Positions 14,489 through 23,944 are shown, counted from the stretch's first letter. The stretch: DNA of 64,000 nt from Kiritimatiellia bacterium (GCA_027493775.1 JAOSKE010000003.1:333761-397760), one strand, 5' to 3'. Notes: generated from the sequence alone by a model not told the origin. A program made the numbers and translations.

Positions 14489-16607
14489 ATGAGTACACAG
14501 CAAGTCTCCGTCGAAATCGGCGGCAAAACCATCACGTTCCGAAACCGGACTCCTCGCCCAGCAAGCCAACGGTGCAGTCACCGTGCGCATCGGTGACACC
14601 ATCGTCTTCTCCGCCGTCACGGCGACAAAGGCGCCGCGTGAAGGCATTGATTTCTTCCCGCTCCAAGTCGAATACCGCGAAAAATACTACGCGGCAGGTC
14701 GCTTCCCCGGTGGCTACTTCAAGCGCGAGGCCAAACCGTCCGAGCGCGAAATTCTTACCGCCCGTGTCACCGACCGCCCGCTGCGTCCATTCTTCCCAGA
14801 CGGCTACCGCAATGACGTGCAGATCAACAACACCCTGTTGAGCACGGACGGCGAAAATGAATCTGACATTCTCAGTGTCCTCGCTTCCAGCGCAGCGCTG
14901 GTCATCTCCGAAATCCCGTTCTTCGGCCCGATCGCAGCCGTGCGCGTTGGCCGCGTCAACGGTCAGTTCAAACTGAACCCGACTCAGTCGGAAATGAAAG
15001 ACAGCGACCTCAACCTCGTGTACGCAGGTTCGCGTGACCTCCCGATTATGATTGAGGGCAACGCGGACGAAATTTCGGAAGCCGACATGGTCGCCGCGAT
15101 GAAGTTCGCGCACACCGCGATGGCGCCGCTCTGTGATGCGCAGCTCAAACTCCGCGAATTGCTCGGGCTCCCGGCAAAACAAGTGGCCGACATCCCGACC
15201 GATGCCACGCTCCTCCAAAGCGCGCGAGAACTCGGCGCGGCAGACCTCAAAGCAGCGCTCAAAATCAACGGCAAACTTGAGCGGCAGGATCAGGTCGCAG
15301 CGGTCAAGGAATCACTCAAGACCAAAATCCTCGAACGTCATCCCGAGACGACAAATGAGCAGTACTTCCAACTTTTCGATGCACTCGAAATCGAAGTGAC
15401 TCGTCGCCTCGTCCTTGAAGACAAGCTCCGTATCGGCGGCCGCGCATTCGACGAAGTTCGCCCGCTTGCTGCCCAGGTCGGCCTGCTTCCCCGCACACAC
15501 GGCTCCGCGCTCTTCAGCCGCGGCGAGACGCAGGCGCTAGCCACGGTCACGCTCGGCACCGGCGACGACGCACAGAGCCTCGACGCCATCGGCGGCGGCC
15601 CAACGGAAAAGAGCTTCATCCTCCACTACAACTTCCCGCCGTACTCCGTCGGTGAAGTCGGGCGCCTCGGCTCAACCGGCCGTCGTGAAATCGGCCACGG
15701 CAATCTCGCCGAACGCTCCATTTTCCCGGTCATTCCGAAAGACTATCCCTACTCTGTTCGTCTCGTCTCAGAGATTATGGGATCGAACGGTTCCAGCTCC
15801 ATGGCCTCCGTTTGCGTCGGCACACTGGCATTGATGGATGCGGGCGTACCGATCAAGAAACCGGTTGCCGGCATTTCGATCGGTCTCTTCACCGGCGACA
15901 ACGACCAGGCCGAGCTGGTCACCGACATTCTCGGCGCCGAAGACCACTGCGGCGACATGGACTTCAAGGTATCCGGCACCCGCGACGGCATCACCGGCTT
16001 CCAAGTGGACCTCAAGATTCGCGGTCTTGCCTGGAGCAGTGTTGAGAAGGCGTTTGCGATGGCCAAGACGGCGCGCGGCAAGATTCTCGACCACATGGCG
16101 AGCGTCATCGCGCAACCGCGCGAGGAACTTTCGCCCTACGCGCCGCGCATCACCGTGGTCAAGATCAACCCCGAGAAGATCGGCGCCCTCATCGGCCCCG
16201 GCGGCAAAAACATCCGCCGCATCACCGACAGCACCGGCGCGAACATTGACATCGAAGACGACGGCACCGTCAAAATCTTCGCAGTCAACAAAGACGCCAT
16301 GGACGCCGCCGTTCGCGAAGTCAACCTCATCGGCGCGGAAGCCGAGGAAGGCAAGCTCTACCACGGCACGGTCACCGGCATCAAAGAATTCGGCGCGTTC
16401 GTCGAAATCCTCCCCGGCAAAGAAGGCCTCGTCCACATCAGCGAAATGGCCGACCGCCGCATTCGCAGCGTGGACGAAATCTGCAAAGTCGGCGACCTCA
16501 TGTGGGTCAAAGTCCTCGAAGTGCAGGACAACGGCAAAGTCCGCCTGAGCCGCCGCGCCGCCCTCGCCGACATCGACGAGAACGGCGAACCCACCGCCCA
16601 AGCCTAA
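14489..16607 (+). CDS. pnp: Polynucleotide phosphorylase, with a frame break near codon 17
   Basis: PNPase degrades RNA 3'-to-5' by phosphorolysis and is usually part of the degradosome. The ATG at 14489 is preceded by AAGGAAA and opens with [17 protein letters not shown], the normal PNPase start. At 14539-14540 one surplus C (TTCC before GAAACC) shifts the frame. Without it the sequence reads on as [15 protein letters not shown] and then to the stop at 16607, giving about 705 residues (family about 711). Domains in order: two RNase PH cores, a KH domain ([19 protein letters not shown]) and an S1 domain ([18 protein letters not shown]). Because the gene is normally important for fitness and the rest is intact, an error in the sequence is more likely than a real pseudogene. 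A GTG at 14583 would give a truncated alternative start. Confidence 0.9.
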
Positions 16608-16638
16608 CGCAGAAATAAAAACAGCGTAACCGTGCGAG

Positions 16639-16671
16639 AGCCCGGCCCGGCAACCACCGGCCGGGCTTTCC
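16639..16671 (+). terminator. Rho-independent terminator after pnp
   Basis: Inverted repeat AGCCCGGCC / GGCCGGGCT (16639-16647 and 16659-16667) is followed by a short T stretch, 32 bp after the pnp stop. Confidence 0.75.
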
Positions 16672-16949
16672 CATACCCCCCCAAAAAAGATGGGGCACAC
16701 CACTGCTGTCCCGCCTCCAACAACCACACTACTGTCGTGTTTGGGACACCTACTGTCGCGCAGAATGTCAGTACTCCCATTCTGCCCTCTTCCGGAGGGC
16801 TTATTGGGGACATTTCTAATGAGTCCGCAAGGGGACATTTTCATAGAGTCGCGACAAGCGCCAGTTTCGCCTTGACGCCAACAAAACAACAAAGCAGACT
16901 CGCGCCAATGATTGCGCATGAAGCGCATGAAATGGAGGAGTGAGCAGAT
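16672..16949. other. Intergenic region, possible transposon debris
   Basis: No convincing gene. It holds two similar short words, GGGGACATTT near 16806 and 16834, of the kind seen at ends of some IS elements, but there is no transposase remnant. The last 20 bp carry the strong ribosome-binding site (GGAGGAG) of the next gene. Confidence 0.3.
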
Positions 16950-17465
16950 ATGAAAAAACTACTAGTTGTCCTATTCGCGGGGCTGGCAGTAGTCGCTCAG
17001 GGTGCAATGCTACAAAAAGGAACCCAAGAACTGTCGATAAACGGATCCTTGGATTTCGAGTCAGCGGACGGGACGGCCACTGAACTGGAGTTGGGATACG
17101 GATACTTCATTCTGGATGGTCTTCAGGTGGGGGTCGCGGCATCTATAGCAGATAGCGACAGCGCGCGCCTATACGCTCTCGGCGTCGGCGCTGAGTACAA
17201 CTTCGACCTCGGCTCGCAGCTCGTCCCGTTTATCGGCCTGAACATCGGCTGGGGCAAAGGAGAAATAGAGCTAGCCGGCAGCACACTAAAAGACGATGCC
17301 GTAGTCGGGGCAGCCGAAGTTGGCGTGAAATACTTCATCGTCGAGAACGTGGCTCTCGAACTTTCGTACCTGTTCGAGAAGGCCTCTGAAGACATTTACT
17401 TCAATGACGAGAAGGCAGAAGATACCGATAATTCGCTCCAACTCGGCCTGCGCTTCTACTTCTAA
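16950..17465 (+). CDS. Small outer-membrane beta-barrel protein
   Basis: 171 residues. A Sec signal peptide (MKKLLVVLFAGLAVVAQG, cleavage near residue 18-20) is followed by alternating amphipathic strands such as ATELELGYGYFI, YALGVGAEYNF, QLVPFIGLNIGWG and VGVKYFIVENVALELSYLF. It ends LQLGLRFYF, with the terminal aromatic residue typical of BamA-inserted barrels. Size and pattern fit an eight-stranded OmpW/OmpX/OmpA-barrel type protein. GGAGGAG lies about 8 bp before the ATG. The gene stands alone between two terminators. The specific function is unknown. Confidence 0.8.
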   Translation: MKKLLVVLFAGLAVVAQGAMLQKGTQELSINGSLDFESADGTATELELGYGYFILDGLQVGVAASIADSDSARLYALGVGAEYNFDLGSQLVPFIGLNIGWGKGEIELAGSTLKDDAVVGAAEVGVKYFIVENVALELSYLFEKASEDIYFNDEKAEDTDNSLQLGLRFYF

Positions 17466-17510
17466 CCCCGAAAACAGTAGCGACCCATTAGCCTTAATGG
17501 GCCGCAGATG

Positions 17511-17560
17511 AAAAGGCACACGCATGCCGCTCCACGGCTCGCGTGTGCCTCTTCTATTTG
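17511..17560 (+). terminator. Rho-independent terminator after the beta-barrel gene
   Basis: Perfect 10-bp stem AGGCACACGC / GCGTGTGCCT (17514-17523, 17541-17550) followed by CTTCTATTT. Confidence 0.7.
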
Positions 17561-17633
17561 CCAAACAGCCCACAGAGCGAATGGAATGAGGGCTGGAATC
17601 GCGAGGATTTTCGGATATGGTTGAAGCAACGCC

Positions 17634-18296
17634 ATGCCGAACCACTCCAAATCCGACATCAAGCAGCGTCGCCGCGCGGCAGAGGTGTTGGATCGGTTGC
17701 GCAGGCATATTGACCTGCGCTGTGAGCTGGATTTTACGACACCGCTCGAATTGGCAGTTGCAGCGATTCTGGCGGCGCAATGCACCGACAAACGGGTGAA
17801 TATGGTGACGCCCGCGCTCTTCAAAAAATATCGGACGGCGAAGGCATACGCGGAGTCGGACCCGGATGAGTTGGAAGTGCTGATCAAGTCCACAGGCTTC
17901 TACCGAAACAAGGCAAAGAGCATCCGCGCGTTGGGCGCGGCACTGGTGGAGCAGTACAAGGGCGAATTGCCGCGCGATCTGGAAAAGCTGATCCACCTCC
18001 CCGGAATCGGACGTAAGACGGCCAACCTCCTCATGGCCGACGCCTTCGGCCAGCCGGGCCTTATCATTGATACCCACCAAATCCGCGTGAATGGCCGACT
18101 CGGATTCACCGAGCAAACGGACGCGACCAAAATCGAGATGGAACTGCGCGAGCTGTTGCCGGAAAAAGACTGGACCGACTGGTCCCACGCACTGACACTG
18201 CACGGGCGCTACACATGCATTGCCCGAAAGCCGAAATGCCATGAGTGCCCACTCACAGACCTTTGCCCCTACTACGCCACACTACCAAAACCCTAA
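17634..18296 (+). CDS. nth: Endonuclease III (DNA glycosylase/AP lyase)
   Basis: 220 residues. It excises oxidised pyrimidines and cleaves the AP site in base-excision repair. The helix-hairpin-helix motif LPGIGRKTAN contains the catalytic lysine (K128), and IIDTHQIRV contains the catalytic aspartate (D146; usually VDTHV). The C-terminal [4Fe-4S] ligands C195-X6-C202-X2-C205-X5-C211 are all present. Length equals the family norm. An in-frame upstream ATG is not supported by homology, and MPNHSKSD is the natural start. The protein could belong to the Nth-like UV endonuclease subgroup, but the motifs favour Nth. Confidence 0.93.
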   Translation: MPNHSKSDIKQRRRAAEVLDRLRRHIDLRCELDFTTPLELAVAAILAAQCTDKRVNMVTPALFKKYRTAKAYAESDPDELEVLIKSTGFYRNKAKSIRALGAALVEQYKGELPRDLEKLIHLPGIGRKTANLLMADAFGQPGLIIDTHQIRVNGRLGFTEQTDATKIEMELRELLPEKDWTDWSHALTLHGRYTCIARKPKCHECPLTDLCPYYATLPKP

Positions 18297-18322
18297 ACTC
18301 TTCCTCTCCAGCGCCGAATTTA

Positions 18323-18355
18323 ATTCGTGTCCATTCGCGCTTATTCGTGGTTAAA
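18323..18355 (-). repeat. Dispersed TTTAACCACGAATGG repeat, copy upstream of the response regulator
   Basis: On the minus strand this reads TTTAACCACGAAT.AGCGCGAATGGACACGAAT. It is the same element found in the opposite orientation at 35965, 46384, 50894, 55744, 56214 and 59608. Its GGTTAAA end lies 8 bp before the ATG of the response regulator. Confidence 0.8.
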
Positions 18356-18363
18356 CTGGAACT

Positions 18364-19014
18364 ATGCCAACCACGCTCCTAGTCGTTGACGACCACGCCA
18401 TTGTTCGCCAAGGCCTGACCATGCTTCTCAGCAAGCATCCCGAGTTCACGGTGATCAGCGAAGCGTCCGGCGTACAAGAGGCGCTCGCGGTCTTGAAAAA
18501 GAAACAACCTCGCATTGCCATCATTGACCTGAGCCTGAAAGACGGCAGTGGCCTCGATCTCCTCCGCGAAATTCGCCGACTCTACCCCGACATCATTTGC
18601 CTGGTTCTTTCGATGCACGACGAAATGGAATACGCTGAGCGCGCGCTACGCGCCGGCGCACGCGGCTATGTGATGAAAGAGAACGCCGATGAGGTCATCG
18701 TTGAAGCCCTGCAAACAGCGCTCCGCGGCGAAGTGTACGCCAGCCCGGATGTCACCGCCCAGATGCTCCGCAACGTTGCCGAAGGCGCACCGGCCGCCGA
18801 CCCCGACAAAGGCATCGCCAGCCTGACCGACAGAGAGCGCGAAATCTTCCGCAGTCTCGGCCAAGGCCTGACTACAAAAAAAATTGCCGAGCACTACAAC
18901 TTGAGCGCCCGCACCGTGGAAGTCCACCGCGCCAGTATCAAGAGAAAGTTGCAGTGCGAAGACACCGCCCAGCTCCTACGCGAAGCCGTGCGCTGGGTGG
19001 AAGCCAACCCCTGA
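18364..19014 (+). CDS. NarL/FixJ-type two-component response regulator
   Basis: 216 residues. The receiver domain (1-120) has the acidic pair DD at 9-10, the phospho-acceptor D55 in IAIIDLSL, a conserved S in LVLSMHDE and K in YVMKEN. A LuxR-type HTH follows (about 150-210: LTDREREIFRSLGQGL, KKIAEHYNLSARTVEVHR). It should bind DNA when phosphorylated. No kinase is adjacent. The only HisKA_3-type kinase in the window, at 47.2-48.8 kb, is the right class of partner but is far away and broken here. No Shine-Dalgarno sequence is visible, because a copy of a dispersed repeat occupies the 5' leader. Confidence 0.9.
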   Translation: MPTTLLVVDDHAIVRQGLTMLLSKHPEFTVISEASGVQEALAVLKKKQPRIAIIDLSLKDGSGLDLLREIRRLYPDIICLVLSMHDEMEYAERALRAGARGYVMKENADEVIVEALQTALRGEVYASPDVTAQMLRNVAEGAPAADPDKGIASLTDREREIFRSLGQGLTTKKIAEHYNLSARTVEVHRASIKRKLQCEDTAQLLREAVRWVEANP

Positions 19015-19074
19015 TTTTCTGCCGGCCCGCCCTCTCGCGGGTCGGAAGCAGGGAGCGTCTCTGAAGTAAAATTA

Positions 19075-19108
19075 ATCCGTATCCATTCGCGTTCATTCGT
19101 GGTTAAAA
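19075..19108 (-). repeat. Dispersed TTTAACCACGAATGG repeat, copy upstream of plsY
   Basis: A second copy in the same orientation as the one before the response regulator, ending 10 bp before the plsY ATG and again replacing any visible Shine-Dalgarno sequence. Confidence 0.8.
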
Positions 19109-19117
19109 TCCGCCCCA

Positions 19118-19734
19118 ATGAATCAAGCCCTTCTCGCCATCGTCTCCTACCTCCTCGGCGCCATCCCGTTCGGACTGCTCATTGGCAAGGCGCACGGCAT
19201 TGATGTTCGCACGGTGGGCAGCAGGAATATCGGCGCGACGAATGTGTTGCGCACGGTCGGCAAGCCGTGGGGCATCCTCACCTTCATCCTCGACGCCCTC
19301 AAAGGTTTCGTCCCCGCCTTCTTTTTTCCAAGGCTTGGAAATCATTTCGGACTCGACTTCCAACCCTTGGAAATTTCGGCGCTGATCGGCGGCGTCGCCG
19401 CGATACTCGGGCACAACTTTCCGATCTATCTCCGCTTTCGCGGGGGCAAAGGTGTTGCCACCAGCGCCGGCGCGTTATTGGGCATCGCCCCCTGTCCGCC
19501 GCTGTCGGACTCGCCCTTTGGGCGGTGATTTTCTTCACCACGCGCTACGTCTCGCTGGCCTCCATCCTCGCCGCGCTCAGCGTCCCCGTCGTCGGCTGGC
19601 TCTGCTACGCGAAGACGGGTCGCGCGATCCCCATTGCTCTGACCATCCTTGCCGCGCTGATCGTTCTACGCCACCGCGTCAACATCGGGCGACTGCTCAA
19701 GGGCACGGAAAATCGCTTCCAAAAGAAGTCGTAA
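19118..19734 (+). CDS. plsY: Acyl-phosphate:glycerol-3-phosphate acyltransferase, with a frame break and a palindromic insert
   Basis: Integral membrane enzyme that transfers acyl groups from acyl-phosphate to glycerol-3-phosphate, the first step of phosphatidate synthesis. Family motifs: GSRNIGATNVLRTVGK near the N-terminus, then GHNFPIYLRFRGGKGVATSAG. After GIAP a C5 run (19488-19492) appears one base short. Adding a C restores LSAAVGLALWAVIF, TRYVSLASILA and on to the stop at 19734. The loop between ALKGFVPAFFF and EISALIGG contains an in-frame palindromic element (19326-19378) that adds about 17 residues. gpsA, which makes the substrate, lies directly downstream in convergent orientation. 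Confidence 0.88.
19326..19378. repeat. TTCCAAGG palindromic element inside plsY
   Basis: Two palindromic arms, TTCCAAGGCTTGGAA and TTCCAACCCTTGGAA, flank an 18-bp centre. It reads through in frame, contributing FPRLG...DFQPLE to the protein. Related copies lie at 35009-35061 and 55401-55452. Confidence 0.8.
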
Positions 19735-19783
19735 CGATTCTGGCTCTTCAGCAGGCACGGAGCGAAAGAAGGGGCGAACGCCG

Positions 19784-20770
19784 CTACTCCCGCTTGGGAT
19801 CCCGCGACATAAGGGCTTGCACAGCTTCGCGTGGATCGCGGTGGTCGTGGACGATGGCGACGACTTGTTCGGTGATGGGAACTTCGACTCCCAGTTCATT
19901 GGCTAAATCAAGCGCGGCGCGACAGGTCCAGATGCCTTCAGCAACCTGTTCCATCCCCGACATAATCTCGGAAAGTTTTTCGCCTTTCCCCAATCGCTCC
20001 CCCACCCCACGATTGCGGCTCAGCTTGCTGGCACACGTAACGATGAGGTCGCCGATGCCGCTGAGTCCGGCAAAGGTCTCCGCCTGACCGCCGCGCGCAA
20101 TGCCGAGTCGAGTGACCTCCGCAAGGCCACGGGTAATCAATGCGGCCTTGGTGTTGTCGCCGAATCCGATGCCATCACTAATGCCGGCGGCAACGGCAAT
20201 CACGTTCTTCAGTGCGCCGCCGAGTTCAACGCCGATGACATCGGCGCTGGTGTACACGCGAAAGGAAGCGCCATTGAAAACATCTTGCAACGCCACCGCG
20301 CGGTCGTGGTCGGCGCAGGCAATGACGACTGCGGTCGGAACGCCGCGCGCCACTTCTTCCGCATGGCTTGGGCCGGATAGCGCGGCGACGGGGCTCACGT
20401 TTAAATGTTCTTCCGCGATTTCCGTAAGGCGACGGTGCGTCTCCTTGTCCAATCCCTTCGCAACGCTGACGACGAGCATTCCGGGCTTGATGAGCGCCGC
20501 GAAATCTTTTGTCACTTGCTTGTAAAAGCGCGACGGCACCGCGAGCACGACGACCCCTGCGCCATCAACGGCGTGGGCTTTGTCGGATGTCCATTCGATC
20601 TCAGCGGGAATCACTACACCGGGCAGAAATTTTTTATTCTCGCGCGTCGCGATAACCGAGCGCGTGTATTCCTCAAATGGCCCCCACATCCTTACGCGAT
20701 GTCCATTGCGATGCAGTACCAACCCCAGCGCCGTGCCCCACCCGCCATCTCCCAAAATTGCAATATTCAT
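19784..20770 (-). CDS. gpsA: NAD(P)-dependent glycerol-3-phosphate dehydrogenase
   Basis: 328 residues. It reduces dihydroxyacetone phosphate to sn-glycerol-3-phosphate for phospholipid synthesis. The N-terminal Rossmann motif is GDGGWGTALG. Other family motifs are LSGPSHAEEVARGVPTAVV, the catalytic-lysine region ELGGALKNVIAVAAGISDG and GLSGIGDLIVTC followed by SRNRGVGERLGKG. Length matches the family. The ATG at 20770 begins MNIAILGDGGWG directly. The gene is convergent with plsY, its pathway partner. Confidence 0.96.
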   Translation of the reverse strand: MNIAILGDGGWGTALGLVLHRNGHRVRMWGPFEEYTRSVIATRENKKFLPGVVIPAEIEWTSDKAHAVDGAGVVVLAVPSRFYKQVTKDFAALIKPGMLVVSVAKGLDKETHRRLTEIAEEHLNVSPVAALSGPSHAEEVARGVPTAVVIACADHDRAVALQDVFNGASFRVYTSADVIGVELGGALKNVIAVAAGISDGIGFGDNTKAALITRGLAEVTRLGIARGGQAETFAGLSGIGDLIVTCASKLSRNRGVGERLGKGEKLSEIMSGMEQVAEGIWTCRAALDLANELGVEVPITEQVVAIVHDHRDPREAVQALMSRDPKRE

Positions 20771-20938
20771 TCCCGCAGTATGCAGCGGCGGTGCGCGAAT
20801 TGAAAGAGCGGACGTTTGCCCCGCCCAAACGCTCCTCCACGTTTTGATCCCGCTCCCCCATCTCTTACAGCCGAACGATGGAAATGCGCTTTCTTTTTCA
20901 ACGCCACCCCTGTTTCATTGCGGGCCGCGAATACTTCG

Positions 20939-22131
20939 ATGAACAACTCCGACACACAATCTCCCGACGCCAAAACCCCATTGATTTTGCTTTTTTTCTT
21001 TCGTATCTGCCGCAGCGTCGCCGCAGGAATGATCACGATTGCATTCCCCTACCTCATCCTCAACGACTACGGGTTCAGCCCCTGACCCTCGGCTTCATCT
21101 TCACCAGCGCGGCGATTGCAACGGCGGGGATCGGACTGCTCACCGGAATTCTTGCGGACATCTGGGGACGGCGCAGCACATTGCTGGTCATGGCGTTCAC
21201 GCTGCCGGTCAGCGCGATTCTGGTGTACGTGGGCCACGGATTGCCCTGGCTCTTCGCTGGCGCGACGCTCGGCGGATACTCCGCCACCGGTTCGCTAATG
21301 AGCGGCGGAGTAGGCGGCGCAGTACAGCCGATACAAACCGCCATTGTCGCCAGCCTTGTTCGATCCAGTCGCAGGACAGCGCTATTTTCCATCTTCGGCT
21401 TTGCGACGGGAATCTTCGCCGCCCTCGGCGTACTTGCCGCAAAACTCGTCAACACGCGAGGCACGTTCCTTGTCGCATTCATCATCTCGCTTATCGGCGC
21501 ATTGCTCGTTCTTCCGCTATCCGTGCCGGAAGTGAAGGGCAAGGCACGCCGTTTGAAAGGTGCGAAAGTAATCGGAAAGTTTTCACTGACCGGAATGCTC
21601 AACGGATTTGCACAGGGCCTTGTCACGCCCTTTCTGATCCCCTTTTTCTTCCTGGCCTACGGCGTGCCCAAAGAACAGATGGCGCATTACGGCTTTGCAT
21701 CCGGCTCCATCGCCTCAATTGCCCTGCTCGGCGCGCCCTTGCTCGACCGGAAAATCGGATTTGTTTGGGCCATCACACTCACGCGCGGACTCGGCGCGGC
21801 GCTGGTGGTGATGCTCCCGCTCTTTCACGCCTTGAAAATCGCGCTTATCATTTATCTGCTCTTCCCCGCCCTCCGCGTCATCGCGCTGCCCGCGCAACAG
21901 CGGGCACTGACCGATATGGTGGATGTGGACGAAACCGGCCGCGCACTGGGAATAAATCAGGTGCTGCGCCTGACGTCTTCCTCCGCCGCGGTCACCCTGA
22001 CGGGCTACTTCTTCTCCAAACAAAACTTTGCCGCCCCGTTCTATCTCTACGCCGGAATCATGGCCATCAACATCTTCCTCTACTTCCGCTTCTTCGGCCG
22101 CGCCCGCGAACAATTCGCCTCGCAGCAGTAA
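20939..22131 (+). CDS. Major facilitator superfamily transporter, with a frame break
   Basis: The start MNNSDTQSPDAKTPLIL leads into a first membrane helix. At a C4 run (21079-21082) the frame is lost after NDYGFSP; one extra C restores LTLGFIFTSAAIATAG and the frame stays open to 22131, giving about 397 residues and 11-12 predicted membrane helices. ADIWGRRSTLLV between helices 2 and 3 is the MFS loop signature (GxLaDrxGRrxxl). The substrate is unknown. Divergently arranged with gpsA (168 bp apart). A later start is possible but would lose helix 1. Confidence 0.82.
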
Positions 22132-22177
22132 TAGCTCTGCGCTTCGATTAAGGGGACAGAGAGCGGTCCGGGGCTGA

Positions 22178-22705
22178 TCAGAACCGGTAAAACGGGGAAA
22201 TCATCAGATAGACAATCACGCCAGTCGTGCTGACATAAAGCCAGATCGGATAGCTGAACTTCACGATGCGGCGGTGCAGGTTGAACTTCCCCGCCAGCGC
22301 CCAATAAAAAGAGAACAACGCCAGCGGCAACACGGTTGCGGCCAGGATGATGTGGGAAGTCAGGATCGTCAAATAGACCGACCTCCACGGATGATCCACC
22401 GGATAACGCGTCTCCACCCCCACCGAGTGGAACGTGACGTAAGAGATCAGGAACAACGCGGTCACCGCAAAGGCCGAGAAGTTCATCCTTTTGTGAAGCG
22501 CGACATTTCCGCGCTTAATCGCCACACCCGAAATCACCAGACAAAGCGCACAGGTGAAACTCAGACTCGCATTCACGGCTGGCAAATGCGTTGCCCATGC
22601 CGGCATTGTTTCGGCCTTCGGCAGGCTGAAAAGCAGCATCACAACGACGACAATCAGCGCACTGAACGCGAGAATCGAAACTTCGATCATTCTGTCTTTT
22701 TTCAT
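22178..22705 (-). CDS. DUF420-type membrane protein
   Basis: 175 residues from the ATG at 22705 (MKKDRMIEVSIL); an upstream open extension of 56 residues has no membrane or family character and was left out. Five hydrophobic helices are visible. Conserved histidines occur as HLPAVNASLSF near the first loop, ALHKRMNFSAF, YVTFHSVG, TSHIILAATVLPLAL and NLHRRIVKFSYPIWLYVSTTGVIVYLM. This pattern is that of DUF420/YozB proteins, often linked to cytochrome oxidase assembly or heme handling. No oxidase genes are in the window, so the role is inferred only. Confidence 0.78.
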   Translation of the reverse strand: MKKDRMIEVSILAFSALIVVVVMLLFSLPKAETMPAWATHLPAVNASLSFTCALCLVISGVAIKRGNVALHKRMNFSAFAVTALFLISYVTFHSVGVETRYPVDHPWRSVYLTILTSHIILAATVLPLALFSFYWALAGKFNLHRRIVKFSYPIWLYVSTTGVIVYLMISPFYRF

Positions 22706-22920
22706 AAAAACCACATCATTGGCCCAATCCGGTTGCTGGCCAGCCGTGCGCCATGCCGACATTTGCGCGGAAGATAGCCCCACTCCCGCTCCAGCACAAC
22801 CCATGCGTCGCTTAAAATGCAAATTACTTTTCAGCCATACCTGCTCAAAACACCACAACACCGCGCTTGCCAATCAATAATTTACCGCTCGGTACTTTTT
22901 TGCACTACTAACAAATCATA

Positions 22921-22957
22921 TTGCATTAATTATTACTGACCGGTAATATCTATCACG
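22921..22957 (+). promoter_or_regulatory. Sigma-70-type promoter with overlapping operator for the HipB-like gene
   Basis: TTGCAT (22921-22926), a 17-bp spacer and TAATAT (22944-22949) form a good promoter. The inverted repeat ATTAC-6-GTAAT (22932-22947) lies in the spacer and overlaps the -10, where a HipB-like repressor would block RNA polymerase. Transcription would begin at or next to the GTG at 22957, so the mRNA would be nearly leaderless. Confidence 0.6.
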
Positions 22958-23205
22958 TGAATTCAAAAGAGCTCGGAAGTTTGCTCAAAAAGCGCCGAAA
23001 GCAACTGAAGCTTACGCAGAGAGACGTTGCATCAACCTGCGTAACCGGTCTGCGCTTTATTGGCGATCTGGAAAACGGAAAGCCGACCTGCCAGTTAGCC
23101 AAGACACTCGATGTAATTCAGGCCCTTGGACTCGCCATTCACTTTGGCGTCAGGCCCCCAGAGGAAAAACACTCCCCCGCCGTCCCCGAATGGCGCGTGT
23201 GGTAA
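22957..23205 (+). CDS. HipB-like helix-turn-helix repressor (orphan antitoxin)
   Basis: 82 residues with an XRE/HipB-type HTH: LGSLLKKRRKQLKLTQRDVA, then TGLRFIGDLENGKPTCQL, then TLDVIQALGLAIHFG. HipB proteins dimerise, neutralise the HipA kinase and repress their own operon. Here no hipA follows: the stop at 23205 leads straight into hairpin-rich non-coding DNA. A GTG start at 22957 is used because it begins the family-like sequence and fits the promoter; no Shine-Dalgarno sequence is present. It could be a stand-alone regulator or a remnant after loss of hipA. Confidence 0.78.
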   Translation: MNSKELGSLLKKRRKQLKLTQRDVASTCVTGLRFIGDLENGKPTCQLAKTLDVIQALGLAIHFGVRPPEEKHSPAVPEWRVW

Positions 23206-23424
23206 ACGCGGTCGCCCGTTTAGAGCATATTTCAGCGCTTGCGATTTCGCAGTCGCCAGGCTTGGCGTAGGCGGAGCTTGCCCGGTTTCGCTGTGGCTTG
23301 AGTAGGCAAAGGCTGGCCTGCCAAGCCGTAGCTCGTGGCGCGGAAGGGGGGTCCGCCGTCCTCCGTCCCGCCGTAGCCTTGGCGAAGGCGGAGCCTGCAC
23401 GCTTCGCTTTGCAGGCTATGGCGT

Positions 23425-23463
23425 GACAGCCTTCGCTCTCCGCTGCGCTACGAGCGAAGGCTG
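23425..23463. repeat. AGCCTTCGCTC hairpin repeat, copy 1
   Basis: Perfect 11-bp stem AGCCTTCGCTC / GAGCGAAGGCT around a 13-base loop. The same sequence, including flanking GAC and GGTGG, recurs at 31539-31582 next to a tRNA gene. Confidence 0.75.
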
Positions 23464-23617
23464 GTGGAAGCTACTGAAGAAGCTCGAACAAATCTTGTCC
23501 ATCGTTTGAACCATTCACGTTAACCAGTACGCCAATCCCCGCCCGGCTCCGCTGCACCTCGCGGCGCTGGCGCGCCGCTCGGAGTACCGCAAGAACCGCG
23601 CCGCCGTAGGCGTCATG

Positions 23618-23944
23618 GTTCTTGCGCCACCCCGCAGCCGCCCGGCTCGGCGCTGCCGCGCCTCGCCATCCCCGCAACGCTCGCGGACTCGCGTTGCGAA
23701 GACCTCCGCGCCGCTGCACGCGGCGCGGAGCAAATGCCGCGCCAGGTCGCGCGGCTCATGCTCGGCACGCTGGCCGCGTGCCTGCGCGTTCCGCCGCCCG
23801 CGTGGGCGCGGTCGTCGGTCGGCCCTCCTGAACGTCGGGCCGATGCTGGCTGCCGGATCGCCCCGCGTTGCGGGTCGAGTCCCGCTGTCGCGGGGACCGG
23901 TTCGGCCCGCCCGTCTTCTCTTTCCTCTTGGGGGGCGCGCGCAT
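23618..23944 (+). repeat. 327-bp hairpin-rich block, left copy
   Basis: Nearly identical, in inverted orientation, to 29912-30240. Within it are CGCAACGC/GCGTTGCG, CCGCGCCGC/GCGGCGCGG, GGCACGC/GCGTGCC, TCGGCCC/GGGCCGA and GTCCCGC/GCGGGAC hairpins. No reading frame is shared convincingly between the copies. Confidence 0.8.

Noticed and set aside
16800-16860. GGGGACATTT words as an insertion sequence remnant
   Set aside because: Only two short similar words and no transposase fragment or inverted repeat; noted as possible debris only.
15768-16928. Long minus-strand ORF opposite pnp
   Set aside because: Antisense shadow of a highly conserved gene with no family features of its own.
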